The position numbers and the translations under genes were made by a program. The notes beneath the pieces are model-generated. The model was not told the DNA's origin. It saw only the letters and a list, made by a program, of their open reading frames with translations, and made no database searches. DNA of 6,871 bases from Candidatus Hydrogenedentota bacterium (GTDB lineage: Bacteria > Hydrogenedentota > Hydrogenedentia > Hydrogenedentales > SLHB01), in assembly GCA_007130675.1 (NCBI GenBank), contig SLSB01000441.1, forward strand, positions 1 to 6,871, written 5' to 3'. Below are positions 1 through 6,271 of the stretch, piece by piece; position 1 is the first letter of the stretch, and each line of letters starts with the position of its first letter.

Positions 1-16
1 CTTCCGAGAAAGGAAC

Positions 17-1384
17 CTATTCTCGTACTGCGACGCCCCGCCACACGATGTCGCCATCGCGGTAGTCGTGCCTGCCGCCGTCGTCCTGCTGGTTTACGCC
101 GAGGCTGTAGAGGGTGAATGTGTCGCCTTCGGGGCGGTAGACATAGGGCCGTCCGGTGAAGGGGTCGACCGCGATGCTGCCGCCAAGGCCGCCGGCAACC
201 GCATCGAGGCTCGCGGGATAGCTCCCCGATTCGGCGTAGTGCGCCTCGAGCACGAGGCCGACGCGCATGAGGTCAAGCACGGCCTCGTTGCGGGCCTGAA
301 CGACCTGTGCCCAAGAAAATTGGGGCACCAAAGCTTTCGTGTACCCCTTTAGAAATGAAAAGGAAAGCGTAGCCAGTTCCGCTTCGATGGCGTTGAGTTC
401 TACCCGGGCCTCGTAATAGGGTTTGTGTGCGGCGTGGATGATGCGGTCCAGGAACTCGGCGCAGGTTTCCCGGTCGGCGTTGACGATCATCTCGCCAAAG
501 GGCGACGGGTAAAGAAGAGTCAGTACCGTTGCGTTTGTCTCGGGAATTACCGCAAAGAGTTCGTCGCTCACGACACTTACAAACGGGTCTGTGCTTACGG
601 AGTTGAGCGCCAGCATGGCCTCGTGTGCCAGCGCGTTCGCCCAGCCTTCGCGATGGTATATCCCCTCGGTTCTTTTGACGAACGACCGCGCCTGCTCGAG
701 GGGTATTCCACCCGCTGGAAACGCGGACCCCATGCTCTCGAACGCTATGCGGTTAAGAGCTTCGCGTACGAGCTGGGAAAACCCAATGGGCTCTTCGGCC
801 AAGGTTTCGGCGAGTTCGAGAATGGCGTGATAATTCTCGATGGCGCCTTCGACGTTGCCGGAATGCGCCCGAATTTCTGCTTCAAACCGCAACAAGCGCG
901 CCATGGTGCGCAACAGCGCCAAGTGGGGCAGTTCCGTCCCCATCCCTCTGCTTAAGTCTGGGTGGTAGACGGGCTCTCCGATGGCTGCAAGGGCGCGGAT
1001 ATCGTCGAGGAGAGACGCAAATTCGCCGAGAAACGCGGCGAGCGCTTCGATTTCATCGCCGGTCCATTCAGACCACTGCTTCTCACCCTGAAGGGTCAGG
1101 GCATGTTGGTAACGATCCTCTGCTACCACCTGTTCAATTGACTGCGCCAGCCGATCGAACAGGTCCGTGGCGGCAGTTGAACCACTCCGCGCTGTCTTAT
1201 CGGCGTTAGGCACGAACTGCGCCTCATAGCGCGCGACAGCTTCCGTGCCCAATTGACGCACACGTTGCACCGCTTCGCCGTCGTTATGCGGCGCGAAGAC
1301 TTTGCCGATTACGATGCCGGCAACCACACTGCCACACAGGACCACAGCCAATCCTATCAGCAGCGGCTTGCGCTTTTCCCACAT
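17..1384 (-). CDS. Membrane-anchored helical protein with pseudopilin-like C-terminal tail, function unknown
   Basis: I do not recognise a named family for the full protein (455 aa from the chosen start). It opens with a charged WEKRK stretch and one hydrophobic segment at about residues 8-29, so it is probably anchored in the inner membrane with the rest outside the cytoplasm. Residues 40-370 are mostly helical; about 155-200 reads like a TPR-type helix pair. The last 90 residues resemble the C-terminal part of type II secretion pseudopilins (GspG): a helix with RVGLVLEAHYAESGSYPASLDAV, then DPFTGRPYVYR, LYSLGVN and an acidic DDGG...DGDIVW end like the calcium-binding loop of GspG. There is no prepilin peptidase site at the N-terminus, so it is not itself a pilin. 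The ATG at 1384 is preferred over one nine codons upstream, because that one sits inside the promoter and 1384 falls at the predicted transcription start. It may be transcribed separately from the upstream operon. Confidence 0.8.
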   Translation of the reverse strand: MWEKRKPLLIGLAVVLCGSVVAGIVIGKVFAPHNDGEAVQRVRQLGTEAVARYEAQFVPNADKTARSGSTAATDLFDRLAQSIEQVVAEDRYQHALTLQGEKQWSEWTGDEIEALAAFLGEFASLLDDIRALAAIGEPVYHPDLSRGMGTELPHLALLRTMARLLRFEAEIRAHSGNVEGAIENYHAILELAETLAEEPIGFSQLVREALNRIAFESMGSAFPAGGIPLEQARSFVKRTEGIYHREGWANALAHEAMLALNSVSTDPFVSVVSDELFAVIPETNATVLTLLYPSPFGEMIVNADRETCAEFLDRIIHAAHKPYYEARVELNAIEAELATLSFSFLKGYTKALVPQFSWAQVVQARNEAVLDLMRVGLVLEAHYAESGSYPASLDAVAGGLGGSIAVDPFTGRPYVYRPEGDTFTLYSLGVNQQDDGGRHDYRDGDIVWRGVAVRE

Positions 1385-1390
1385 ACCTGG

Positions 1391-1419
1391 ACTATACCCC
1401 GCAGTGCACATATGGTCAA
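1391..1419 (-). promoter_or_regulatory. Sigma70-like promoter giving a predicted leaderless mRNA
   Basis: Reading the minus strand, TTGACC (1419-1414) is followed after exactly 17 bases by TATAGT (1396-1391), each 5 of 6 to consensus. Six bases (CCAGGT) then separate the -10 box from the ATG at 1384. The usual start point, 7 bases past the -10 box, therefore coincides with the A of the start codon, which would leave no 5' leader. Confidence 0.6.
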
Positions 1420-1468
1420 TCCCATCCTGCGACTCTCTCGACTATGGCCATCTTATGGTATCGGCGGC

Positions 1469-1498
1469 AAAATGACTCCACCTTTATTGAAGTTGGAG
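1469..1498 (-). terminator. Weak Rho-independent terminator candidate after the channel gene
   Basis: On the minus strand, bases 1498-1476 fold into a stem of eight pairs (CTCCA.CTT with AAGGTGGAG, one bulged A and one G-U pair) around a CAATAA loop. A short TTTT run follows at 1472-1469 after three further bases. It lies 54 bases past the channel stop codon and before the next gene's promoter, the right place for an operon end. The stem is modest and the U-run short, so termination may be partial. Confidence 0.3.
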
Positions 1499-1551
1499 CG
1501 GTGGTTTCGGGAAATCGACCGGCTGGCACGATGGGCTTAGAGAGGCAGAGG

Positions 1552-2550
1552 TTATGCCTGGTCTGCGGACGCGGCAAAGACCAGGATATCGTCTTGAGCG
1601 AGTTTGTCGAGGCGGGCCGGATCGAGGACATGGTTTCCTCGATACACGCGCAACACGGTGATGCCTTCGAGGGCTGAGGGCTTCTTGCCGGTCTCGTCAG
1701 GCTGGACGGCCCGTTCGCCTAACTGCAGCGCGCCGCCCACTGAGAGAATGTCCAGCATGGTTTCGACGAGGTGGGCCTGGCGGGTGGCGGCGGCCATGAG
1801 GGTTCCGCCGGTGGCCGAGGGTGAGATGATGCTGTGCGCGCCGCTGCGTTGCAGATGTTTGGCGTTTTCCTGTTGCCGACAAGTGGCCGTAATGCGGCAG
1901 TCGGGATTGAGAGCCTGCGCGGTCAACACAACAAGCACGGCGGTGTCATCGCGGCCGATACAGACAAGCACATGCTCGGCCCGCTGAATGGCGATCGAGT
2001 TCAGGGTGTCTTCCCTGGTTGCATCGCCCTGGATGGCCACGATATTCAGGGCGCTGGCCACGCCTAAAGTGCGCTCGTCGACATCCACGACCACGATCTG
2101 TTCGGGCGGTGTTCCGTGAAGCAGCAATTCGGCTACGGCAGACTGCCCGGTGGCTCCGTACCCGCAGACGATGATGTGTTCTTTCAGCTTTTTTACAGCG
2201 CGCTTCATGCGGTAGTCCTCCTGGAATCGTTTGATGGTGAGTTGATAGGCCGTACCCAGGAAAATCATCAGAATGATAAAGCGGATAGGCGTCAGCACAA
2301 GGGCGTCCACCAGGCGCGAGAAGGTCTCGACGGGCACGATGTCGCCATAGCCCACGGTTGTGATGGTGATGAGCACGAAATAGATGCAATCAAGAAAATG
2401 GGGATGTTCTCCGGTCTGGGCGTCGACCAGACCGCCCTCGAAATAGACGATAAGCGTGGAAACCGCGAGCAGGGCGAACACGATGCCGATCCGCACGAGC
2501 AGACTGGGCAACCCTGGCAGACGCTGGGGCGTGTAGAGCTTCACCGCCAT
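1552..2550 (-). CDS. Two-TM potassium channel with cytoplasmic RCK (TrkA-N/TrkA-C) domain
   Basis: An inner-membrane K+ channel subunit of 332 aa, in the MthK/Kch class; four subunits would form the pore. Residues 17-36 form TM1. The pore helix at about 53-63 leads into the selectivity filter TTVGYGD (64-70), and TM2 is about 84-105. There is no voltage-sensor region. The RCK_N Rossmann fold starts at 125 with HIIVCGYGATG (GxGxxG at 130-135), then VVVDVDE with acidic residues at the end of strand 2 (156-159), and GDAT (175-178). A small TrkA-C-like domain covers about 258-330 (ITVLRVYRGNHVLDPARL). RCK domains in this class gate the pore on binding ligands such as Ca2+ or nucleotides; the ligand here cannot be read from sequence. 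The ATG at 2550 is chosen because a GGGGAG lies just upstream. An upstream in-frame GTG (2583) adds 11 unconserved-looking residues and has no such signal. It follows pfkA by 56 bases. A second start inside the gene at 2208 is likely (listed separately). Confidence 0.95.
   Translation of the reverse strand: MAVKLYTPQRLPGLPSLLVRIGIVFALLAVSTLIVYFEGGLVDAQTGEHPHFLDCIYFVLITITTVGYGDIVPVETFSRLVDALVLTPIRFIILMIFLGTAYQLTIKRFQEDYRMKRAVKKLKEHIIVCGYGATGQSAVAELLLHGTPPEQIVVVDVDERTLGVASALNIVAIQGDATREDTLNSIAIQRAEHVLVCIGRDDTAVLVVLTAQALNPDCRITATCRQQENAKHLQRSGAHSIISPSATGGTLMAAATRQAHLVETMLDILSVGGALQLGERAVQPDETGKKPSALEGITVLRVYRGNHVLDPARLDKLAQDDILVFAASADQA
2206..2222 (-). promoter_or_regulatory. Internal ribosome binding site and start for a free RCK subunit
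   Basis: On the minus strand a perfect AGGAGG (2222-2217) is followed by 8 bases and an in-frame ATG (2208-2206) encoding Met115 of the channel. Met115 lies after TM2 and ten residues before the RCK fold begins. Initiation here would give a soluble 218-residue RCK protein ending at 1552. This signal looks stronger than the channel's own ribosome binding site. In MthK an internal Met at the same junction is known to give free RCK subunits that complete the gating ring; its use here is inferred. Confidence 0.5.
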
Positions 2551-2561
2551 CGTTCCACGGT

Positions 2562-2567
2562 CTCCCC
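2562..2567 (-). promoter_or_regulatory. Ribosome binding site of the channel gene
   Basis: GGGGAG on the minus strand, 11 bases ahead of the ATG at 2550. The spacing is longer than optimal, suggesting modest initiation. It supports the ATG over the in-frame GTG at 2583, which would place this site inside the coding region. Confidence 0.5.
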
Positions 2568-2582
2568 TGAATGCTTGCGGCA

Positions 2583-2605
2583 CGCGGCGCTCGATACCCG
2601 CCGCG
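2583..2605 (-). other. GC-rich intergenic hairpin between pfkA and the channel gene
   Basis: A perfect 7-bp stem (CGCGGCG with CGCCGCG) closes a 9-base loop one base after the pfkA stop codon. No U-run follows, so it is not a standard Rho-independent terminator. In the mRNA it could protect the 3' end of the upstream message or slow polymerase between the two genes. It does not cover the channel's ribosome binding site. Confidence 0.5.
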
Positions 2606-2606
2606 G

Positions 2607-3578
2607 TTACGTTGCCAGAATGTGCGCGATGCGCGTTAGACCCGGGTCAAACTGCGTACGGCACTTCCACGCTTCATCGAGGGGCCGCAAGACGACATTG
2701 TTGGCATTGATCCCGATCATTCTTGCCGTGGCGCCCTCCATCAGGGCTTCAACCGCTCGCACACCCAAACGGCTGGCCAGAACCCGGTCGAACGCGGTCG
2801 GCGTGCCGCCACGCTGCAAATGACCGATAACCACCACCCGGCTGTTGGGGATGTTGGCCATCGCGTCCACCTGTTTGGCGACCTGGATGGCGTTGCCAGC
2901 GTCATCGCCTTCAGCGACCACAATGATCGATGACTGTTTGCCCTTTTCCCGGTTAATGCGAAGGTGCTCGACGATGCTCTCGATGCTTGTCGGTGTTTCA
3001 GGCACGAGGATCTCCTCGGCGCCGCCGGCAATACCGCTCATCATCGCGAGGTAGCCGCTGTGACGGCCCATCACTTCCACGAAAAAAATGCGATCGTGCG
3101 ATTCGGCGGTGTCGCGGATGCGATCAATGGCCTCGAGAGCGATGTTGAGCGCGGTGTCGTAGCCGATGGTGAAGTCGGTGCCGCCGATGTCGTTGTCGAT
3201 GGTTCCGGGCAGGCCCGTGCACGCGATCCCGTGTTCTTTGTGCAGGTCGAGCGCACCGCGATACGACCCGTCGCCGCCAATGACGACCAATCCCTCGATG
3301 CCATGCTGGGCGAGGGCCTTGGCGGCCTGGGCGCGGCCCTCCTTCTCGAAAAACGCTTTACACCGGGCCGAGCGCAGGATAGTGCCGCCGCGGTTGATGA
3401 TGCCTCCAACCGAACGTGCCCCCAGCTCGGCGATGTCGCCGTCGATCAGGCCCTGATAACCACGGTAGATACCAAACACCTGGAGATCATGGTATACCCC
3501 GGCACGCACCACGGCCCGGATAGCCGCGTTCATCCCTGGGGCGTCGCCACCACTCGTGAGCACTCCAATGCGCTTCAT
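2607..3578 (-). CDS. pfkA: ATP-dependent 6-phosphofructokinase
   Basis: Cytoplasmic glycolytic enzyme that phosphorylates fructose 6-phosphate to fructose 1,6-bisphosphate using ATP; a tetramer in characterised relatives. The 323 aa match the normal bacterial PfkA length (about 320). Visible landmarks are GVLTSGGDAPGMNAAIR at the N-terminus (Gly11), GGDGS at 101-105, PGTIDND at 124-130 with the catalytic Asp128 and Asp130, VEVMGRHSG at 167-175, VAEGD at 221-225 and GHLQRGG at 252-258. Gly104 and Gly125 are the residues of ATP users; pyrophosphate-dependent enzymes carry Asp and Lys there. Effector-site residues known from E. coli and Bacillus enzymes are mostly present (Arg21, Arg25, Arg155, Glu188, Lys214), so allosteric control is plausible. 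E. coli Arg54 is Ala, but Bacillus also lacks it. Overall it reads closer to the Bacillus form. GAGGAA lies 6 bases before the ATG, and the gene begins 18 bases after the preceding stop. Confidence 0.98.
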   Translation of the reverse strand: MKRIGVLTSGGDAPGMNAAIRAVVRAGVYHDLQVFGIYRGYQGLIDGDIAELGARSVGGIINRGGTILRSARCKAFFEKEGRAQAAKALAQHGIEGLVVIGGDGSYRGALDLHKEHGIACTGLPGTIDNDIGGTDFTIGYDTALNIALEAIDRIRDTAESHDRIFFVEVMGRHSGYLAMMSGIAGGAEEILVPETPTSIESIVEHLRINREKGKQSSIIVVAEGDDAGNAIQVAKQVDAMANIPNSRVVVIGHLQRGGTPTAFDRVLASRLGVRAVEALMEGATARMIGINANNVVLRPLDEAWKCRTQFDPGLTRIAHILAT

Positions 3579-3596
3579 GGGCGGTTCCTCGATAGT

Positions 3597-5522
3597 TTAT
3601 GCGCCAGTGGTGTCTTCCTCGGTTTCCGCGCCGTCTTCCTCTGGCGGCGCATCTTCGTCAAAGGCGTCCGCGTCGCCGGCGTCGGACGGCCGCGGCACAT
3701 AGGTCAAAGTTGCATTCAGCGAATGCGCACGCCATTGGGCCAGCGATGCCACGGCATTCGCCTCGATGGTCCGGCCAATGGCATCGAGTGCCTTGGCCTC
3801 CGCTACCAGGCGGCTGACTTCCCCCATCAGCCAGTTGGCGCGCCCACGGGTCTCGGGGGGCGCTTCCTCGCGCAAGAGAAAATCCTGCTGAAACTCCGCG
3901 CATGTGGCCAAGGTGTCCTGTAACGGTTGCACAAACGGTTCGCCGGAGTCTTGTTCGATGACGGCGGCATGGCGGATGATGTCAGACAGCGCGCGCATCG
4001 CAGGCACGGCCACCTCGCCCGGAACAATCCCCGTGTGCCATTTCGCCTCGAGCAAGGGAAACATCGGCAACAGCGCAAGAAACTGGCTGCGGTCGATGCG
4101 AAACGGCTCGTTTTCTCGCATGATGTCGAAAATCTCCGCCACTTGTTCGGGCAGGAGAGCGGCATGCGCCTCGTTCGAGACAAATGCCTGGGCCGTGCTC
4201 TGCATCATGCGCCGCGCCGTAACCGCCATGATGTTGCCGCCCTCGCCGATCATGTACACCGGTTCGTGGGTCAAGGTGAGCGAGGCCATTCCGTCCGCCA
4301 CCTCGGGAAGGGGCAGGGGGTTGTTCGAAACATCGGCCAGTTCACGAACCGTTGCGTCACCCACGCGGACGTCCAGTTCGCCTTCCTCCCCCTCGCTCCA
4401 TGCGGCGATCAACCAATCACCGTCAAGCCGGAATACGAAGGCGCGAAACGGAGAGGAGACATGTAGCGGGCCAATGGGGACCGCTCGCGTGATGCGGCGC
4501 GCAAAGGCGCTGAGAAACACGTACGCCTCGCTCACATCGTTTTCCGAAAACAGCAATTCCCCGTCGATGTCGGCCTGCGTCACGCCGTACGCCGTAAAGG
4601 TCAGCAGATTTTGAATCAACTCGGCGCCATGGTCAGGCCCCTCCCCGGCAATGCCGCGCCCGAGCACATGCAACGGCAAACGCTCATGCCCTGAACGCTG
4701 AGCGGCCTGTTTGAACGCGGAAAGCGCTTCCCCCGAAGGTGCGTCATCCCGGTACGCAATGGCTGGCACAGCACGGCCCGCCATCGCGTTCAACGAATCA
4801 ACCAGCGCCTCGGGACTGTCCGCAACAAGCGCAAACGGCGCCTGCGCACCGTGACCCTGAAACGCAGCCGCTACAGCCGCCACCTCGTCAAGGGCCTGGT
4901 CGGGAGCCACAGCCCAATGCTGGACCCACTCGCCGTGCTCGCCGATAAGCGTCCGCGCCGTCTCCGGAGAAGTGACGGCCAGATCCACGAAGACGCCGAC
5001 CCCGATGCCAATGCGGTGGGCCGCCTCGATCAGCGCATCAAGCTCGCGATGGTCCGCAGGAAAACACACCTTGCCCAGGGGCAGGTCACGCATGGCCATG
5101 AGCACGTACCGATCCGGCACCCCGTAGGTCGCGCCGACCGGCGGCCGCGCCATTGTCACAGGCCGGTCTATCCGGCAAAACGCATGCGACGATTCCTTGA
5201 GGTCGCCGTCGGCGTCGATCCTCACCCGCGCGACATAGCGGCCGCGCGGCCCCGCAACGTCCTCGAGCGGAATCCAGCGGACGCCCTGTGCACGCAAGAC
5301 GAACGTTTCGTCCACCGCCGTTTCTTCGGCGCCGGACGGATCCTGGATGGTTACCAGAACTTCTGCTTCCATGTCGGTGCTGCTTCGAAGCTCGAGCACC
5401 AGCACGTCATCGACATACACATGCGGAATGGGCTGGTCAGGAGCGATGGAAACCGTAATCTCCGCCGCCCCGCCGCCAGCCAGGCCCAGTGCGACAGCAA
5501 ATAGCATGGAAAAGCGCAGCAT
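3597..5522 (-). CDS. Secreted multidomain protein, glycoside-hydrolase-like scaffold, function unknown
   Basis: A 641-aa exported protein. Residues 1-20 form a signal peptide (LRF, hydrophobic core, GGGAA before Glu21; likely signal peptidase I). Residues 22-120 look like an Ig-type beta-sandwich. Residues 125-345 alternate strands and helices in a way that suggests a TIM-barrel (for example LIEAAHRIGIGVGVFVD at 164-180). Residues 350-425 form a beta-domain ending LTLTHEPVYMIGEGG, typical of the domain after the barrel in many glycoside hydrolases. A helical region covers about 432-605, and the last 30 residues are strongly acidic. I cannot point to a catalytic acid pair, so a sugar-binding or degenerate enzyme is as likely as an active one. 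Initiation is probably coupled to the gene before: GAGG overlaps that gene's TGA (5531-5529) and lies 4 bases ahead of this ATG. Existence and export are well supported; the fold assignment is inference. Confidence 0.85.
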   Translation of the reverse strand: MLRFSMLFAVALGLAGGGAAEITVSIAPDQPIPHVYVDDVLVLELRSSTDMEAEVLVTIQDPSGAEETAVDETFVLRAQGVRWIPLEDVAGPRGRYVARVRIDADGDLKESSHAFCRIDRPVTMARPPVGATYGVPDRYVLMAMRDLPLGKVCFPADHRELDALIEAAHRIGIGVGVFVDLAVTSPETARTLIGEHGEWVQHWAVAPDQALDEVAAVAAAFQGHGAQAPFALVADSPEALVDSLNAMAGRAVPAIAYRDDAPSGEALSAFKQAAQRSGHERLPLHVLGRGIAGEGPDHGAELIQNLLTFTAYGVTQADIDGELLFSENDVSEAYVFLSAFARRITRAVPIGPLHVSSPFRAFVFRLDGDWLIAAWSEGEEGELDVRVGDATVRELADVSNNPLPLPEVADGMASLTLTHEPVYMIGEGGNIMAVTARRMMQSTAQAFVSNEAHAALLPEQVAEIFDIMRENEPFRIDRSQFLALLPMFPLLEAKWHTGIVPGEVAVPAMRALSDIIRHAAVIEQDSGEPFVQPLQDTLATCAEFQQDFLLREEAPPETRGRANWLMGEVSRLVAEAKALDAIGRTIEANAVASLAQWRAHSLNATLTYVPRPSDAGDADAFDEDAPPEEDGAETEEDTTGA

Positions 5523-5528
5523 AACGCC

Positions 5529-6143
5529 TCAAAGTCCTCTCAAGAAGGGATTCGTCGCCCGTTCATCCCCAATAGTTGTCGCCGGACCATGTCCCGAGTA
5601 CACAATCGTCTCATCGGGCAATGGCAGCAGGTGGGTCCGGATCGAGTTCAACAGTTGTTGATGGTCGCCGCCCGGAAGGTCGGTCCGGCCGATCGACCCC
5701 TGAAACAGTACATCGCCCGCAAACACCCTGCCGTGGCCCACGAGCACGACGTGCCCCGGCGTGTGTCCCGGCGTATGGCGAACCTCGAACGCCAGTTCAC
5801 CCACGTAGACTTCCTCGTCATCCTCGAGCAACACGTGCGGTTCCGGCGAAGGTGCAGCCGAAAAACCGAACATCAGACCCTGCTGTTGAATCGACCTCAG
5901 TAAAGGCAGGTCGTCTTCATGAAGCAGCAGTTCGCTGCCGGTTTCCTCGAGCACGGCCGCGTTGCCCGCGCAGTGGTCGCAATGCGCGTGCGTGTTCACA
6001 ATGGCGCGCACGCGATACCCTTCCACCGCGGCCAGCAGCACCGGAGCGGCCTCGCCTGGGTCGATAATCAACGCTTCGCCCGCACTGCGCACTACATAGC
6101 AGTTCGTCATGAACGGGGTCAGTGGGAATATGTGAACGTCCAA
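5529..6143 (-). CDS. MBL-fold metallo-hydrolase, glyoxalase II-like
   Basis: A cytoplasmic metallo-beta-lactamase-fold hydrolase of 204 aa, the usual size for the short glyoxalase II-like group. Metal ligands are all visible: THAHCDH at 51-57 (His52, His54, Asp56, His57), His131 in TPGHTPGH, Asp144 in FAGDVLF and His185 in YSGHGPAT, enough for a two-metal site. The opening PLTPFMTNCYVV and the DPG turn (28-30) are also standard. Relatives hydrolyse thioesters such as S-lactoylglutathione or persulfide-type substrates. The long C-terminal glutathione-binding domain of classical glyoxalase II is absent, so the substrate is open. The start is TTG at 6143: AGGAGG lies 6 bases upstream, and the first residues (LDVHIFPLTP) are where family members begin. 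Starts further upstream add a Gly/Arg/Cys/Trp-rich stretch that looks non-coding. It is the first gene of the proposed operon, 6 bases from the next. Confidence 0.93.
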   Translation of the reverse strand: MDVHIFPLTPFMTNCYVVRSAGEALIIDPGEAAPVLLAAVEGYRVRAIVNTHAHCDHCAGNAAVLEETGSELLLHEDDLPLLRSIQQQGLMFGFSAAPSPEPHVLLEDDEEVYVGELAFEVRHTPGHTPGHVVLVGHGRVFAGDVLFQGSIGRTDLPGGDHQQLLNSIRTHLLPLPDETIVYSGHGPATTIGDERATNPFLRGL

Positions 6144-6149
6144 GGGTCT

Positions 6150-6155
6150 CCTCCT
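6150..6155 (-). promoter_or_regulatory. Ribosome binding site fixing the TTG start of the MBL hydrolase
   Basis: A perfect AGGAGG on the minus strand, 6 bases ahead of the TTG at 6143. It is one of the two strongest Shine-Dalgarno matches in the window and outweighs the in-frame ATG at 6194 and TTG at 6236, which have none. A strong site with a weak start codon is a common way to set moderate expression. Confidence 0.75.
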
Positions 6156-6201
6156 GCAAAGCACACCGCACCACCACGCCGGACCACGCACCATAGATCC
6201 C

Positions 6202-6223
6202 GCGCCCGGGGCCCGCCCGGCGC
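6202..6223 (-). other. Stable GC hairpin in the operon's 5' leader
   Basis: In the minus-strand transcript GCGCCGGG pairs with CCCGGGCGC, forming eight G-C pairs with one bulged G around a CGGGC loop. It lies at about leader positions 14-35, some 47 bases before the ribosome binding site. A role in transcript stability or start-site access is possible. No known riboswitch is recognisable in so short a leader. Confidence 0.5.
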
Positions 6224-6242
6224 AGCACCCTGTCAAACCCCG

Positions 6243-6271
6243 ATGCTACCGCCTGAGCAATCCACAGTCAA
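6243..6271 (-). promoter_or_regulatory. Sigma70-like promoter for the MBL-secreted protein-pfkA-channel operon
   Basis: On the minus strand TTGACT (6271-6266, 5 of 6 to consensus) is followed after exactly 17 bases by TAGCAT (6248-6243, 4 of 6). Transcription would start near 6236, giving a leader of about 93 bases to the TTG. A short palindrome, CCACAGTGG (6280-6288), lies just upstream of the -35 box and could bind a regulator, but this is weak. Confidence 0.45.

Noticed and set aside
1300..1360. Lipoprotein signal in the membrane anchor of the first protein (Cys in VVLCGS)
   Set aside because: The residue before the Cys is Leu rather than Gly, Ala or Ser, so it does not fit a lipobox; the hydrophobic segment also continues well past it.
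1385..1411. Upstream ATG at 1411 as the start of the membrane-anchored protein
   Set aside because: It falls between the -35 and -10 boxes of a near-consensus promoter, has no clear ribosome binding site, and would put nine extra residues ahead of a normal WEKRK plus membrane-anchor start.
2551..2583. GTG at 2583 as the channel start
   Set aside because: No binding site precedes it, it lies at the edge of a stable hairpin, and the GGGGAG that serves the ATG at 2550 would lie inside the coding region.
2607..3578. Pyrophosphate-dependent phosphofructokinase
   Set aside because: The two deciding positions are Gly (GGDGS and PGTIDND), as in ATP-dependent enzymes, rather than Asp and Lys.
2964..5504. 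Long plus-strand open frames opposite pfkA and the secreted protein gene
   Set aside because: They lie antisense to well-supported genes, are His/Arg-rich without motifs, and are what high-GC codon use produces on the opposite strand.
6144..6236. Extension of the MBL hydrolase to an upstream TTG (6236) or ATG (6194)
   Set aside because: The added residues are rich in Gly, Arg, Cys and Trp and unlike the family, neither codon has a binding site, and the predicted transcript begins at about 6236.
6231..6236. TTGACA as a -35 box for the operon
   Set aside because: A perfect hexamer, but no -10-like sequence lies 16-18 bases downstream; that stretch is the GC hairpin.
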